A DNA stretch of 64,000 bases from JADHUC01 sp964617665 (GTDB lineage Bacteria > Planctomycetota > Planctomycetia > Pirellulales > Pirellulaceae): NCBI GenBank assembly GCA_964617665.1, contig CAZUAH010000006.1:12109-76108 (forward strand), given 5' to 3'. Numbering within the stretch: the first letter of the stretch is position 1; every line of letters begins with the position of its first letter. Shown here piece after piece: positions 8,062-17,535 of the stretch. Under the pieces are notes generated by a model. The model made no database searches and was not told the origin of the DNA. It worked only from the letters and a program-made list of their open reading frames with translations. Position numbers and translations under genes: made by a program.

Positions 8062-9987
8062 TTATGTGTCACTTGGCGTCTCATGTCGACCACGGAACCA
8101 CGACTTCAGGCCGCCCTTCGAGTTTGTCATCGCTTGCTGCCGCTGAGCTTCCGCGACATCCTCCAGGACCTTGCGGATGTTCTCGGGCAGCGCGGCAATC
8201 GACTCGGCCACTGTCGCGGCCTGAGACAGAGCCTGCGACAGATGTTCGATGTCTTGTCGCACATTGGCGAAATCTTGAATTGCTTCGACCGTGCCTGCCA
8301 GATTCGCGAGAGTCGTATCCATCTTGGTCAGACGCTTGGTCACGGGGTCAAGCCCTTGCTCGACGAAAGCCGTCAATTGTTGGGCCGAACCCGAGAAGGA
8401 ATCGGCGGCCGTTTGCATCGAGCGTTGCGACGGCGCCACGTCGTTCTCCATCGACTGACGCAGCGCAGCTCCCGTCTCGGCAAGCTGTTCGATGGCCTGC
8501 CGTAGCGACCCGCCGGTCGCTTCCAGTTCGCGGCCCAATTCCGTGTGCAGCTTCAATAGGCCCTCAACCGCCGAGCCACCTTGCGTGAGACCATCAGCCG
8601 ATTTCTGCAATCCGTCGACCGATTCCGCAAGTCTGTCGGCGTTTTCGCGATGCTGATCGGCAGCGGCTTGGAAGTTGTTCTGAACGACGTCGGAGAATGC
8701 GTCCGCCGAACCGGCGAATTTGGCAACTGCTTCAGATGCTTCGGGGGCCAGTGAAGTCATCTTCTCGATCGACGCGATCACTTCTGAGTGCAAGTTATCC
8801 AATCGTTCCAATAGCCCGTCGGCCTGTCCGCCGAATTTCGATATGGCCGCCAGAAATCCCTCGTGCGCGGGCAACACTTGTTTCTGCAGCGATCGGTTCA
8901 GGTTTTTGAACGCATTTGTGTGGGCGTTGACGGTCTCTTGCAGGTCGCCGCTGCTGATCTTCAACTGCATCGTGCTTTCGTTGATTCGGCCGACCGATTC
9001 GGCGATGCCTTCGATGGATCCTTGATGCGTCTTGGCAGCTTGGACGAATTGCCCCTCGACAGCTCTGCTGAATGCCGACACAGACACGTCTAACCCCAGC
9101 ACTGCCCGCTCGCCCACGGGAACCAACGATCCGAGCGTATCGACTGCGGCCTTTGCCGTATCGGTCAACTCGGCCAGGGTACCCGGCAACTCGCCAAGTT
9201 CCTGGCCAAACGCCTCGTACGTCTGCTGGAACGTGTCGGACGATTGATAGATATTCGCGATGCTCTTGCGCAACGCCTTGGCATTTTCCTCTTGTTGCAT
9301 GGACGATTTCAAAACGGCCTTGGACATGCGCTGCATAGCGGTAATCGCCTTGACGGTTGCCGCTTGGACATCCAGCCCCAGGTCACGCCAGATTGCTGCA
9401 TCGAACCACGTTCTCGCAGCATCTCGTACCGCCTCGACTCGGACACCCACCAGATGCAGCAGCCACTGGTTGATGAACGCCAATGCAGCACCGATTCCGA
9501 CGCCGGCCACTAGCGGGGTGACCATGTACAGGATGTCGCTCATGGCCAAGTCTTCTGTCATCTGCTCGGATTCAGGCAACAGAAGAAGGAAACCGACCAC
9601 CGTAATGATCACGCCCATCAGAGGCGCCATGACGCCCGCCCTCTGCAGGAGCAGATAATTGCCGTCGGCGCCAATTTGCGTGTCCAATTCTTTCAGGACG
9701 TCGTCCCGAGTGTAATTGGCGGGCGCTGCGGAATCGCGCGGGAAATTCTCGTCGACCCACTTCAGCCAAGGAATGTCGCCAACGAATGCTTCGATTTCCC
9801 GGCCATCGCCCTCGCCATCCATGTCACTGATCAGTTTGCTCAACTCTCGCTTGTGCCGCTTCATGCGAAACCCAAAACGCATGCACGTATAGAGCTGCAG
9901 CAGCAAGAAGGCCAAGCCAATCATGCCTGCGACAAAAAACTCGCCCGGCATTCCCAATATCGTCGGTAACTTCGCAAAAATCGTCAC
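8062..9987 (-). CDS. MotA/TolQ/ExbB-like membrane protein with long helical tail (ZorA-like layout)
   Basis: 641 residues from a GTG at 9987 with GAGG seven bases upstream. Three membrane spans: about 15-35, 119-138 and 152-180. The last two carry the small-residue pattern of stator proteins (APLMGVIITVVGF and TPLVAGVGIGAALAFINQW). Residues about 60-110 are cytosolic by this model. From residue 185 to 641 the chain is a long helical tail with a methyl-accepting-protein-like heptad pattern, far longer than in TolQ or ExbB and like the tail of ZorA. The next gene encodes a single-span protein with a MotB-like Asp, so the two probably form an ion-driven complex. No tonB, flagellar or Zorya effector gene (zorC, zorD, zorE) is nearby. 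Function is unknown; envelope mechanics or defence are both possible. Confidence 0.83.
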   Translation of the reverse strand: MTIFAKLPTILGMPGEFFVAGMIGLAFLLLQLYTCMRFGFRMKRHKRELSKLISDMDGEGDGREIEAFVGDIPWLKWVDENFPRDSAAPANYTRDDVLKELDTQIGADGNYLLLQRAGVMAPLMGVIITVVGFLLLLPESEQMTEDLAMSDILYMVTPLVAGVGIGAALAFINQWLLHLVGVRVEAVRDAARTWFDAAIWRDLGLDVQAATVKAITAMQRMSKAVLKSSMQQEENAKALRKSIANIYQSSDTFQQTYEAFGQELGELPGTLAELTDTAKAAVDTLGSLVPVGERAVLGLDVSVSAFSRAVEGQFVQAAKTHQGSIEGIAESVGRINESTMQLKISSGDLQETVNAHTNAFKNLNRSLQKQVLPAHEGFLAAISKFGGQADGLLERLDNLHSEVIASIEKMTSLAPEASEAVAKFAGSADAFSDVVQNNFQAAADQHRENADRLAESVDGLQKSADGLTQGGSAVEGLLKLHTELGRELEATGGSLRQAIEQLAETGAALRQSMENDVAPSQRSMQTAADSFSGSAQQLTAFVEQGLDPVTKRLTKMDTTLANLAGTVEAIQDFANVRQDIEHLSQALSQAATVAESIAALPENIRKVLEDVAEAQRQQAMTNSKGGLKSWFRGRHETPSDT

Positions 9988-10082
9988 ATTGTGCCTCGTC
10001 TACGATGCGCAGATAGACCGGGCGGAGAGAGGTACCTAGGCCAAGATGATCGCTCAACAACCGCCGCCCCTGTCACCATTCT

Positions 10083-10091
10083 AGTATAACA
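10083..10091 (-). promoter_or_regulatory. Putative extended -10 promoter of the ExbB-like/VWA operon
   Basis: On the minus strand TGTTATACT fits an extended -10 element (TGn followed by TATACT), about 96 bases before the GTG start at 9987. No good -35 was seen, which is usual for extended -10 promoters. Confidence 0.4.
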
Positions 10092-10160
10092 AGACGATGG
10101 CAGCAGTTTACGGGCATGGCAGAACATAACCACGGATTCGCTGGCGACACGTCACTTTAT

Positions 10161-13100
10161 TTACGTACCGTCGCCCGCACGCGGCAATTCCTTGGCATTT
10201 GCGGCAATCTCTTTCGCTGACAAGGCTCGCTGGTAGAACTTCACACCCGATATGAGGCCTTTCACCTGATAGTCAGGGGAAACACGCGCGTACTGACCGA
10301 TGTGCAATGGACCGCTCCACGGCGTGCGATTGGGGACGCACGGAACGTCAGCCACCAGACGACCGCTCTGATACAATCGCGATCGACGTCCATCGAAAGT
10401 ACAAACCAGATGCACCCAAGCGTTCGCGATGGCTCTGCCACCATCGCAACTCACGCCTCCTACGTGCCATCGCCATCGCCCCCCGTAGTACTGCAGAAAC
10501 CAACCGGTTCGCATGTACTCGCCGCAAGCCATGACGACCGGCATCTTCGCGGGATCGTCGATGCGAACCCAGCACTCGATCGTCAAGGCATGTCGGATGT
10601 CGAATTCCCGTTGATGACCAAACGCGACGTAACCGCCCTCGCCAAGTGTCAACACTCCGTCCACCACAGCGGCGTTGCCACGGACTTGTCCCTTGATCGT
10701 CCGACCGTCAAGCATTCGGCCTGCGGTGTCTTCGGCCATCGGCGCAGCGAATACCGGATCGCGGATGAGCGGTAGCGGCACGGCAGTCGCGGTCGGCGAT
10801 TCGTCGCTGACTTGTCCTCGCCGGTCGACGGAACGCACTGTGTACACATACTCAGTGTCCGGTTCCACCGACAAATCGAAGAAGGTCGCGCTGGCAATGG
10901 GTTCTTCAGTCAGTTGTTGGATTTCGTCATTGCCCGCCTGTTTGCGGAAGACGGAATATCGCACATTGGGCTGCACCGCGGCATTCCACGTCAATCCGAC
11001 TTCTCCAGGAGCTGATTTGGCTGAAAGACCTGCGGGCGGATCAGGTGGCTGCGGTCGCGGGATGTTGACGACGGCGAAGGACGGCTCGCCTTTCTGCGTG
11101 TCTTTGGTAATCACCAATGCATAGACTTGCTTGCCTGACGCAGCTGACGTGTCCACGTATCGGCCGGCTGTTGTCAAACCGAGGTGCGTGGCTTGGTCTG
11201 GCGCGAACCGGGCTGAATCGTGGCGGTGCAATTCGTATTGGAAACCAATCGTCTCGGTCGTTCGTGGCCATGACAATTCGACCGTTCCGTCTGCTGCTGC
11301 GGTCGCCGAAAGCTGTGGCGAGTCGAGCGGCAGGGGCGGCAAGACCTGCATTCGGCACTCCCCGCCCACGATCTCTGCACCAGGCATGTCAACACGAGGT
11401 TGAGCCAGCACTTCGGCTCGTATGCGTCGGATGATCTCAAGCATCTCGCGGTAGTGCGAATCGTTGGTTGGAAGCAGTGACACGTGTTCCTCGCCGCTGT
11501 CGTCCCATTCCGGCTGCCGGCTCGCGACGACTATGTCGGGCGGTTGCACACGTTGCGTCACCAGCGGATACCCGGCCCGTGCCTTGCGATCGCGACACAT
11601 GGCCAGCCCCAATCCTCCGTCCGACTTGGCCATCGGCGCTCGGAGAATCCGGCTCCACTTGGGCCGTTCGAGGTTTACCCAATCGTTGCCGATGTGCCCG
11701 GACGCGTGACACTGGGCGCATCCGGCTTGTTGCATAACGGCCGTCAGCGGCCCCGCGATGTTCAATAATGCATTGGCGGTCGCGTGGGGCGTGTAATCCC
11801 AACTTCCGTAGTAATTGCTGTTGGTGTCCATCCAGGCGAGTACCAGATCCACCTCAGCTCGGCTCATCTCCTCGATCCGGCCCTCATGTCCTGACAACAG
11901 CAGGTCGGCCAGCGGCGCGCCGCCCGAACCGATCGTCCGCGGAGGCTGCAATTCGGACGTATGCACGCTGGAGTTGTGGCAGTTCAGAAAGCCGGTCAGA
12001 CAGTTCTTGATCAGTGTCTCGTAGCTGATATTGAATGCCCATGTCCAGCCACCCGTGAGATCCATGCCTTTGGCGATGTCCTCTTCGCCACCGTGGCATC
12101 GAACGCAATGGCGATCGAAGATCGGCTGAACCATCGTCGCGTAGTCAATGAACCCGCTTCCCCATGACTCCGCCTGTGGTGTGGCTGGACCATCCGCCAT
12201 CGCCAGCGGCAGGTTGTCGGGGCGAACCGGAGCCGAATACTTGTGTTCGTGACAGCCGATGCACGATCGGGTTACGCCTGGAGTGGCTTTCACGAAACTG
12301 CGCATGCGCTGAACCTCACGATTCTGCTCGTCCAATGCCTCGAAGTACAGAGCCCTGCCAGCCGGCGCTTCGAAGTAGGCCGAACCATCTTCGTGCACCG
12401 GCACCGTGCCAAGAATGTTCTTCACCACGTAGGCGCCTTGCCACGAAACCAGAAACGCCTGATTCCACCATCGACCGCCGGGCGGCGGACCGCTGGTCCG
12501 CGCCGTCTCCTCGACGATGCGCAGGCGTTTGATCGCGCCTCGCTCCACGCCCGTCAGCCCTTGATAGACATCGGTTACCAGGAATCGTCCAGTCTGTTCG
12601 GGACCGCAAGATGGCGGAACGACTGGAGGCTTGGGACGCGGCTTGATCGACGTGGGCGAGTAACACGAGATCTCGGGATCGGCGTAGACCAACTCACGAC
12701 GACCATCGCGATGGATGATCTGGATCTTGGCGTTATCTTCGGCATTGTTGCTGATCAGCATCACCTCTTCGGACAAGGGCCACGGGTCGCATGGGCCGCG
12801 TTTCAGCCCTTGGTCCATTTCCGTCGGATACTCCGGAGTGAAATTGGTGATGGCGCCCAGGTCGTTCTTTCCCCTGTGCGGGTCGATGGTCACGATCGCC
12901 CCTACCGCCTGACCGTTGTGCGGCGTGAGACAAGCCGCGATCAAATGGGATCCGGGCACGGCCCGCGCATCAAGGACTGCTGTGGGTTTGGCCAGATTGT
13001 TGGCGAACAGAGCCTCTTCCATCCGACCGTCGGGTGCGATCGTCCATAGGCTCTGCATGTAAAGGGCCGTCTTGTCCACATACTCCCAGCGGCCAAACAG

Positions 13101-13820
13101 AATCCGGCCATCGTGCAGCACGGCCGGATCGAATTCATTGACGTTGTTCACCGAGATGCTTTGGATGTTCTTGCCGTCGCCATCCATTACGTGCAGCGTA
13201 TCGACGCCCGAATTGAAGCAAGGCACCAGGGCTCGCGGACGCGTCGACGTGAAGACGATCCGTCCATCCGGCAAGTAGGCCGGCGTGATATCGTGATGTC
13301 CTTTGCCGGTGCGATTCTCTTGCGGCGGGCAGGGACAGTCCTCATCGGGATTCGTCAGTCGCCGCAGGCCTTGTCCATCAAGCCCAATCTCGTAGATACA
13401 CGTGTGGCCGTCCTGACTGCCCTTGAAAGCGAACAGCACCTGTTTCGCGTCCCACGACAATTCGGCGTCGCGGTACACACCTTCGCCCAGCGTTTCGTTA
13501 GTCGTTGGATCAATGACGGTACGAATCCGGTGCTTCTCTGGCGAATCCCATGGATTCTCTAAAACATAAATGCCGCCACCAGGACGCCATGTGATGTAGT
13601 CGTCGTAGATATGGCCAGCGAAATACGCATGCCGTTTGACGAAAAGCATCGGCGCATCCAGAAGCGGTTTTAGGCTGCCCGGTTCACCGGTATCCGCGGC
13701 TGCGGTCGAGGCATTCGGCTCGCCGCCGAGCGCTGGGGTTACCCACAGCAAGCCGATAAATAGAAGCGTGGAGAAAAGGAAGACGGGACAACGAACACTG
13801 AACCTGGCTGGAACAAGCAT
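10161..13820 (-). CDS. Large secreted beta-propeller c-type cytochrome with FN3 and LamG domains (hydrazine synthase alpha-like)
   Basis: 1219 residues; the ATG at 13820 has an AGGAGGAA site and a signal peptide follows. Residues about 60-460 hold TolB/PD40-type propeller repeats (for example LPDGRIVFTSTRPR). Three haem c sites are visible: CIGCH near 519, CVRCH near 572 and CAQCH near 701. The first two match positions in the other two paralogues at 27603 and 49657. The C-terminal part adds fibronectin type III-like repeats (about 860-1045) and a LamG/concanavalin-like domain (about 1050-1210, LTIECWVRID). This layout is that of the planctomycete proteins annotated by similarity to the hydrazine synthase alpha subunit; no beta or gamma subunit or other anammox gene is present. 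It is likely periplasmic and redox active, with a carbohydrate-binding end. Function is unknown. Confidence 0.85.
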   Translation of the reverse strand: MLVPARFSVRCPVFLFSTLLFIGLLWVTPALGGEPNASTAAADTGEPGSLKPLLDAPMLFVKRHAYFAGHIYDDYITWRPGGGIYVLENPWDSPEKHRIRTVIDPTTNETLGEGVYRDAELSWDAKQVLFAFKGSQDGHTCIYEIGLDGQGLRRLTNPDEDCPCPPQENRTGKGHHDITPAYLPDGRIVFTSTRPRALVPCFNSGVDTLHVMDGDGKNIQSISVNNVNEFDPAVLHDGRILFGRWEYVDKTALYMQSLWTIAPDGRMEEALFANNLAKPTAVLDARAVPGSHLIAACLTPHNGQAVGAIVTIDPHRGKNDLGAITNFTPEYPTEMDQGLKRGPCDPWPLSEEVMLISNNAEDNAKIQIIHRDGRRELVYADPEISCYSPTSIKPRPKPPVVPPSCGPEQTGRFLVTDVYQGLTGVERGAIKRLRIVEETARTSGPPPGGRWWNQAFLVSWQGAYVVKNILGTVPVHEDGSAYFEAPAGRALYFEALDEQNREVQRMRSFVKATPGVTRSCIGCHEHKYSAPVRPDNLPLAMADGPATPQAESWGSGFIDYATMVQPIFDRHCVRCHGGEEDIAKGMDLTGGWTWAFNISYETLIKNCLTGFLNCHNSSVHTSELQPPRTIGSGGAPLADLLLSGHEGRIEEMSRAEVDLVLAWMDTNSNYYGSWDYTPHATANALLNIAGPLTAVMQQAGCAQCHASGHIGNDWVNLERPKWSRILRAPMAKSDGGLGLAMCRDRKARAGYPLVTQRVQPPDIVVASRQPEWDDSGEEHVSLLPTNDSHYREMLEIIRRIRAEVLAQPRVDMPGAEIVGGECRMQVLPPLPLDSPQLSATAAADGTVELSWPRTTETIGFQYELHRHDSARFAPDQATHLGLTTAGRYVDTSAASGKQVYALVITKDTQKGEPSFAVVNIPRPQPPDPPAGLSAKSAPGEVGLTWNAAVQPNVRYSVFRKQAGNDEIQQLTEEPIASATFFDLSVEPDTEYVYTVRSVDRRGQVSDESPTATAVPLPLIRDPVFAAPMAEDTAGRMLDGRTIKGQVRGNAAVVDGVLTLGEGGYVAFGHQREFDIRHALTIECWVRIDDPAKMPVVMACGEYMRTGWFLQYYGGRWRWHVGGVSCDGGRAIANAWVHLVCTFDGRRSRLYQSGRLVADVPCVPNRTPWSGPLHIGQYARVSPDYQVKGLISGVKFYQRALSAKEIAANAKELPRAGDGT

Positions 13821-13924
13821 TGATTCCTCCTGATAGTCGGCCGAAGGGGCTCATCCTGACGGACTAACGAGCTTGGATTCTGTCCGATTCTAACGTTGCG
13901 CGACCTTGGGCCACAACACAAAAC

Positions 13925-13977
13925 AACCCGAAGCGTCGGCAAGGGCTCTTTCGATTCCCTCGCTGACGCTCCGCGTT
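13925..13977. repeat. Imperfect inverted repeat, planctomycete CTCGCTGACGCT-type element
   Basis: A 21-base left arm (13925-13945) pairs with a right arm (13957-13977) with a few mismatches around an 11-base loop. The right arm starts CCCTCGCTGACGCT. Read on the minus strand one frame gives RSVSEG and LADASG, peptides that recur in spurious translations of planctomycete genomes. It lies just upstream of the 1219-residue gene. A half copy is at 63924-63941. Confidence 0.6.
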
Positions 13978-14022
13978 GCTGTGAATCTCACCAACAAAGC
14001 ACCGAATTCACCGACAAGCGGT

Positions 14023-14640
14023 CTACTTGGGCGGTTCCGCCGCAACCTGTTTGCCGTTGCAGGAGTCCTTCGGAAGGATGGCGATCGCTTCCAGTTCACA
14101 AAGCAATTCCGGACGGCAAACACCCGTCTCGACCAGCGTGTTGGGCACGTGGCGGATGCCCCAGTCTTTCAGGATCGACTCGTACATCTCAAGGTACTCG
14201 GCACGCTTCAGGAACGTTGCGATCTGTGTGATGTCTTCAAAACTCGATCCCTGAGCGGCAAGCAGCTCCTTCACGTTCAACAACATACGCTCGATCTGTT
14301 TGTACGGATCGTCCAGGTGGACCGTCGCACCTTTCTCGTCCACACTCGCCGTACCTGAGATGTGCAGAATCACTTTGTCTGGGAAATCCAGCTTCATGCC
14401 ACGCGAGAACGCCGAGCCGTATTCGTCCGCTTCGTTCAACGTCGGCGTATACATGCGTTCGATGTTCACACCGTCGGTATCCAGCAACGCGTACAGGTCC
14501 ATTCCAACCAGCGCCGTTTGCGGATTCAGAATAGCCTGGATGCCGGTGCTGGCTGGCAGTAGCGTGACGCCTTCCACCTCGAAGAAAGCGTTGCGCGACA
14601 GATTGAATTCCGCATAGGTACGTGGACTATCTTGCTGTGA
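14023..14640 (-). pseudogene. C-terminal half of a two-domain RidA/YjgF-like protein, no start codon
   Basis: The encoded peptide aligns with the second half of the intact protein at 14843-16210: LLPASTGI here matches VVPASTGIG there, and HISGTASVDEKG matches FISGTASITKSE. Family similarity (RTYAEFNLSRNAFFEVEG) runs upstream of the first possible start, a GTG at 14577, and there is no ATG, GTG or TTG between that GTG and an in-frame stop near 14730. No ribosome site was seen. It looks like the detached C-terminal half of the gene whose N-terminal half is at 16266-17078, since that half ends at YRTWCYLVDM, exactly where this one picks up. If translated from 14577 it would be a lone RidA domain of 184 residues. 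Confidence 0.65.
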
Positions 14641-14842
14641 ATCGTCAGGCTGACGAGCAACTCGTCCTTGGCGGCACCGATGGTCTTGAGCTGGATACGA
14701 TAGACGACCGGTTCAAATCTGCGATTGCCCCATATGCGACTAAGCAGTGCTTGGAAGCAAATGCGCGGCTGGCAACGCTGAATCTTAGGAAAACGCACCC
14801 GCTGCCATCATTTCAAACGTGCAAACAATCTGTCAACTCCGT

Positions 14843-16210
14843 TTAGGAGTCCACGAGTGCAGCCTCGTCTGATTCCGGAGGCGTATTCGAATCACTCGTC
14901 GCCGAAGTCATGCCTTTCAGAGCTTGGCCTGCGGACGATGCACTTTGGGACTCGGATTGCGTCTCAGGCGATCCATCCTGGCCCTCAGCGGGGCCTTTCT
15001 TCGAAAACGCAATGCCCTCAAGTTCCACGAGGAGATCCCGTCGGCACACGTCGCCGATGACGTAGATCGTGGGCAATTCGCCCAGTCGCTTCTCGCACGC
15101 CGCTCGCACGGCCGGATAGTCTTCGGCGTGTTTGATGTACACCCGAACCAGCCCAAGCCCCTCGAGCGTCGTCCCCAAGCCCGGTAGACCATGGCCGCTG
15201 AGGTTGGCTTCGGAGATCAGCGCAGCGATGTTCTCCAGCGTCTCGTTAGCTTGGGCCGGGGCGTCGCCGATGTGGCGCGTCTCCGACTTGGTGATACTGG
15301 CCGTGCCAGAGATGAAAATCGTTGCATACTCGCCGCAGGAAAGGGCCATCGCTCGGCAGAACTTCGGGCTCTTTTCGCCATAACGGGACCCGTAGTCGTA
15401 GGCCGCGACTTGACGCGGATTCTCAAGCGGCATGGCGATGATGTCGTCTCGGTCGGACACCAACGCAATAGCGCTCATGATGATCCCGCGCCCCTCGGTG
15501 CCTATGCCCGTGCTGGCCGGAACGACCGAAACGGGGCAGTCGGCGGGAACCGGACCTTTGAGAAAAGTAATATCGTTGTAGACATCGGTTCGCGCCCGGT
15601 TCAGTTCCATGTAGCGTTCCACGTCACCTTCGTCGTCCACGATCCCGCCCAGGTAAAGCCAAGTGCGGAAAACTTGGTCGTACCGGGCGCCGGCGTCCTC
15701 CAATAGCCCACGGAGATTCTCGAGCGCGGTAAACGACTGGTCGTAGACGGCGGTTGACGAAGAGGTAGGGACGGCTTGGGCGGCGTGATACCAAGCGATC
15801 CCATTGTGCCGGGTAATCACCAATTGCTCGCTCCGCCGGTCGATTTCCACCTCGCCCGTGCCTTGGCCGACGCCAAGCGCCTCGATGGAAATCAGCTTTC
15901 CGTCGCACGGTGGCTGTGGGATGTAGCTCGTAGCCGGCATCTCCGAGCCGTAGAACTTGCGCATGATCTCTCGGCATTGTTCGATGGAGTGCACATCACG
16001 GACAAACACAGCCTGATGAACGATCGACCCGCGTGCACCATGCTCGCTGACTACGGCCTCGATGGTTTTCAATGCGTCTTCGGCCTGCTCGGCGAGAGTC
16101 ACCCCCGCGACAGGCGCGGCCGCGGCGAATATGTGCCGCGTATCGTGCAGTTCGACGATTGAGTAACCGATTCCATCGCGTGATACCTTCTGAACTGTCT
16201 GAACGGCCAT
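14843..16210 (-). CDS. Two-domain RidA/YjgF-like (chorismatase-like fold) protein
   Basis: 455 residues from an ATG at 16210 with a perfect AGGAGG seven bases upstream. The N-terminal domain (about 1-190) and the C-terminal domain (about 200-400, with PASTGIG, FISGTASIT and a late VCRRDLLVELEGIA) are both of the YjgF/RidA type. Tandem domains of this kind occur in chorismatases and in uncharacterised relatives. RidA proteins hydrolyse reactive imine/enamine intermediates using a conserved Arg; VCRRDLLVELE has the Arg-x(4)-hydrophobic-Glu pattern of that site. The last 50 residues are low complexity (Ser/Gln/Glu). No signal peptide, so cytosolic. It lies between the two halves of a broken paralogue. 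Substrate is unknown. Confidence 0.75.
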   Translation of the reverse strand: MAVQTVQKVSRDGIGYSIVELHDTRHIFAAAAPVAGVTLAEQAEDALKTIEAVVSEHGARGSIVHQAVFVRDVHSIEQCREIMRKFYGSEMPATSYIPQPPCDGKLISIEALGVGQGTGEVEIDRRSEQLVITRHNGIAWYHAAQAVPTSSSTAVYDQSFTALENLRGLLEDAGARYDQVFRTWLYLGGIVDDEGDVERYMELNRARTDVYNDITFLKGPVPADCPVSVVPASTGIGTEGRGIIMSAIALVSDRDDIIAMPLENPRQVAAYDYGSRYGEKSPKFCRAMALSCGEYATIFISGTASITKSETRHIGDAPAQANETLENIAALISEANLSGHGLPGLGTTLEGLGLVRVYIKHAEDYPAVRAACEKRLGELPTIYVIGDVCRRDLLVELEGIAFSKKGPAEGQDGSPETQSESQSASSAGQALKGMTSATSDSNTPPESDEAALVDS

Positions 16211-16265
16211 GGCGTGTCCTCCTGTCGAGTGGCGACCCTACTTGCCAGTTGGTGGCGATTGTCGG

Positions 16266-17078
16266 TCAGTGGATAGGGCCGATCCTTTGGTGGGCGGTGA
16301 TATATGGCTGGGTGTATCGGGGCAGATCATCAATTGGCCGATGCGTCGCGGGCCTCAACGATCTTATACCATAATCTACTGTTCCAAGTTCTGCAACTTC
16401 GGACATGTCGACCAGGTAGCACCAAGTACGATAGACGTCCGTGAATTCCGCACCGAATTTGTCCAGCAACCTCTTGCAGTTTGCGAACATGCGATCGCAC
16501 TGCTCGCGAACTGAGCCTGGGTTATCCGGATCGTCCGATACTCCGTTGATGTCCGTGATGTACAAATGGCGACGCCCGTCGATCGTTATCAGTTTCGCAA
16601 CGGTGTCGGTCGCTTCGTCGTAAGATGTCTCGACTGAATAAGCTTCGGGATCTTTTGGCACGATTGCATGAATCTGGTGCTCAATCTGCTGAGACCCGCG
16701 ACACGGCGGCTGTTGGAGATAGGTCGTCGCCGGCAGTTCCTCTGCAGCCACACCTCCTTCTCCGTAGACCTCTTTCTGAACTCGCCGAAACGTGTCAATG
16801 TCCTGCGAAGTGTTCTTGAAGAAGGCTCGTTCCCAGGCAACGTGCGACATGTCGGCACCGGCTTGCTCCAAAAGCCGCGGCAGACAGCCGTAGAACCGGC
16901 GGGCTTGGCCCTCGAAGTCCAACTCGGGCGTGGGTCCCAAGACCGGTGCGCACCGAACATACACATCCCTGGTAAGATCGCTGTCGATCGACACGACTTC
17001 GCCGCTACATGTGTCTTTCTCGCACGCGCACTGAACCCGCAGGGGGCTAGGTTGCTCTTGGGACGTTGCCTGACTCAT
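16266..17078 (-). CDS. N-terminal half of a two-domain RidA/YjgF-like protein, truncated
   Basis: 270 residues from the ATG at 17078, which has AGGAG nine bases upstream. The sequence follows the first domain of the paralogue at 14843-16210: ATTYLQQPPCRG here against TSYIPQPPCDGK there, and TDVYRTWCYLVDM against YDQVFRTWLYLGGI. After LVDM the similarity stops and about 35 unrelated residues lead to the stop at 16266. The expected second domain is missing here and is found, without a start, at 14023-14640. The simplest reading is one gene split by about 1.75 kb that contains the intact paralogue. It may still give a stable single-domain protein. Confidence 0.6.
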   Translation of the reverse strand: MSQATSQEQPSPLRVQCACEKDTCSGEVVSIDSDLTRDVYVRCAPVLGPTPELDFEGQARRFYGCLPRLLEQAGADMSHVAWERAFFKNTSQDIDTFRRVQKEVYGEGGVAAEELPATTYLQQPPCRGSQQIEHQIHAIVPKDPEAYSVETSYDEATDTVAKLITIDGRRHLYITDINGVSDDPDNPGSVREQCDRMFANCKRLLDKFGAEFTDVYRTWCYLVDMSEVAELGTVDYGIRSLRPATHRPIDDLPRYTQPYITAHQRIGPIH

Positions 17079-17535
17079 TCGCAATACTCCTCTTGGATCT
17101 ACAGTTCCTCATGCGTGCGGAATCCCATATTTTTGAAGTTGACGGGTAGAGGCATCGCAGGAGTTCACCAGATGGGTCCGAACCGGGATTTCAATGAATC
17201 CCTTCCGGCGTCGTTCAAAGGAGATGAAACCGCAGCGCGGCCGACCAAGGCCACGATCTGCGTTTGGTGGGCCGCTACTGGAGAGACATACCCATATAGA
17301 CGATTACGACAACGTTAGTCTATCTGGATTCTGCACCATTCGCAAGATTCTGAACGCGATCACCCGACCGTGCCGCTCTGAAGCGTGGGTTAGACACAAC
17401 GTCTTCTATTCTTGTCCGCGCAATCTGCACTTGTGGCGTAAAGTGAACCGTTTGCACTACTTACCAGTCGTGGATATGCTTTGGAACAGAAAGTCCATTG
17501 TGAACCTGACTTACGACGCCGTGACAGGGAGAAAC
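17079..17535. other. Long gap upstream of the DUF1080 gene
   Basis: An open frame runs through most of this gap in phase with the DUF1080 gene, but its composition is not protein-like and the signal peptide starts at 17536. A small dyad GGGATT (17185-17190) / AATCCC (17197-17202) is the only structure seen. No RNA gene was recognised. Confidence 0.4.

Noticed and set aside
7276..8505. 409-codon open frame on the plus strand, Leu/Gln/Phe-rich
   Set aside because: It mirrors the coiled coil of the VWA protein on the other strand; the odd composition comes from reverse reading of Lys/Glu-rich codons.
6493..9987. Complete Zorya defence system
   Set aside because: Only a ZorA-like layout is present; the partner lacks the OmpA domain and no zorC, zorD or zorE-like gene is nearby.
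10161..13820. Anammox hydrazine synthase
   Set aside because: Only alpha-like proteins occur; beta/gamma subunits, hydrazine dehydrogenase and related genes are absent, and such alpha-like proteins are found in planctomycetes that do not carry out anammox.
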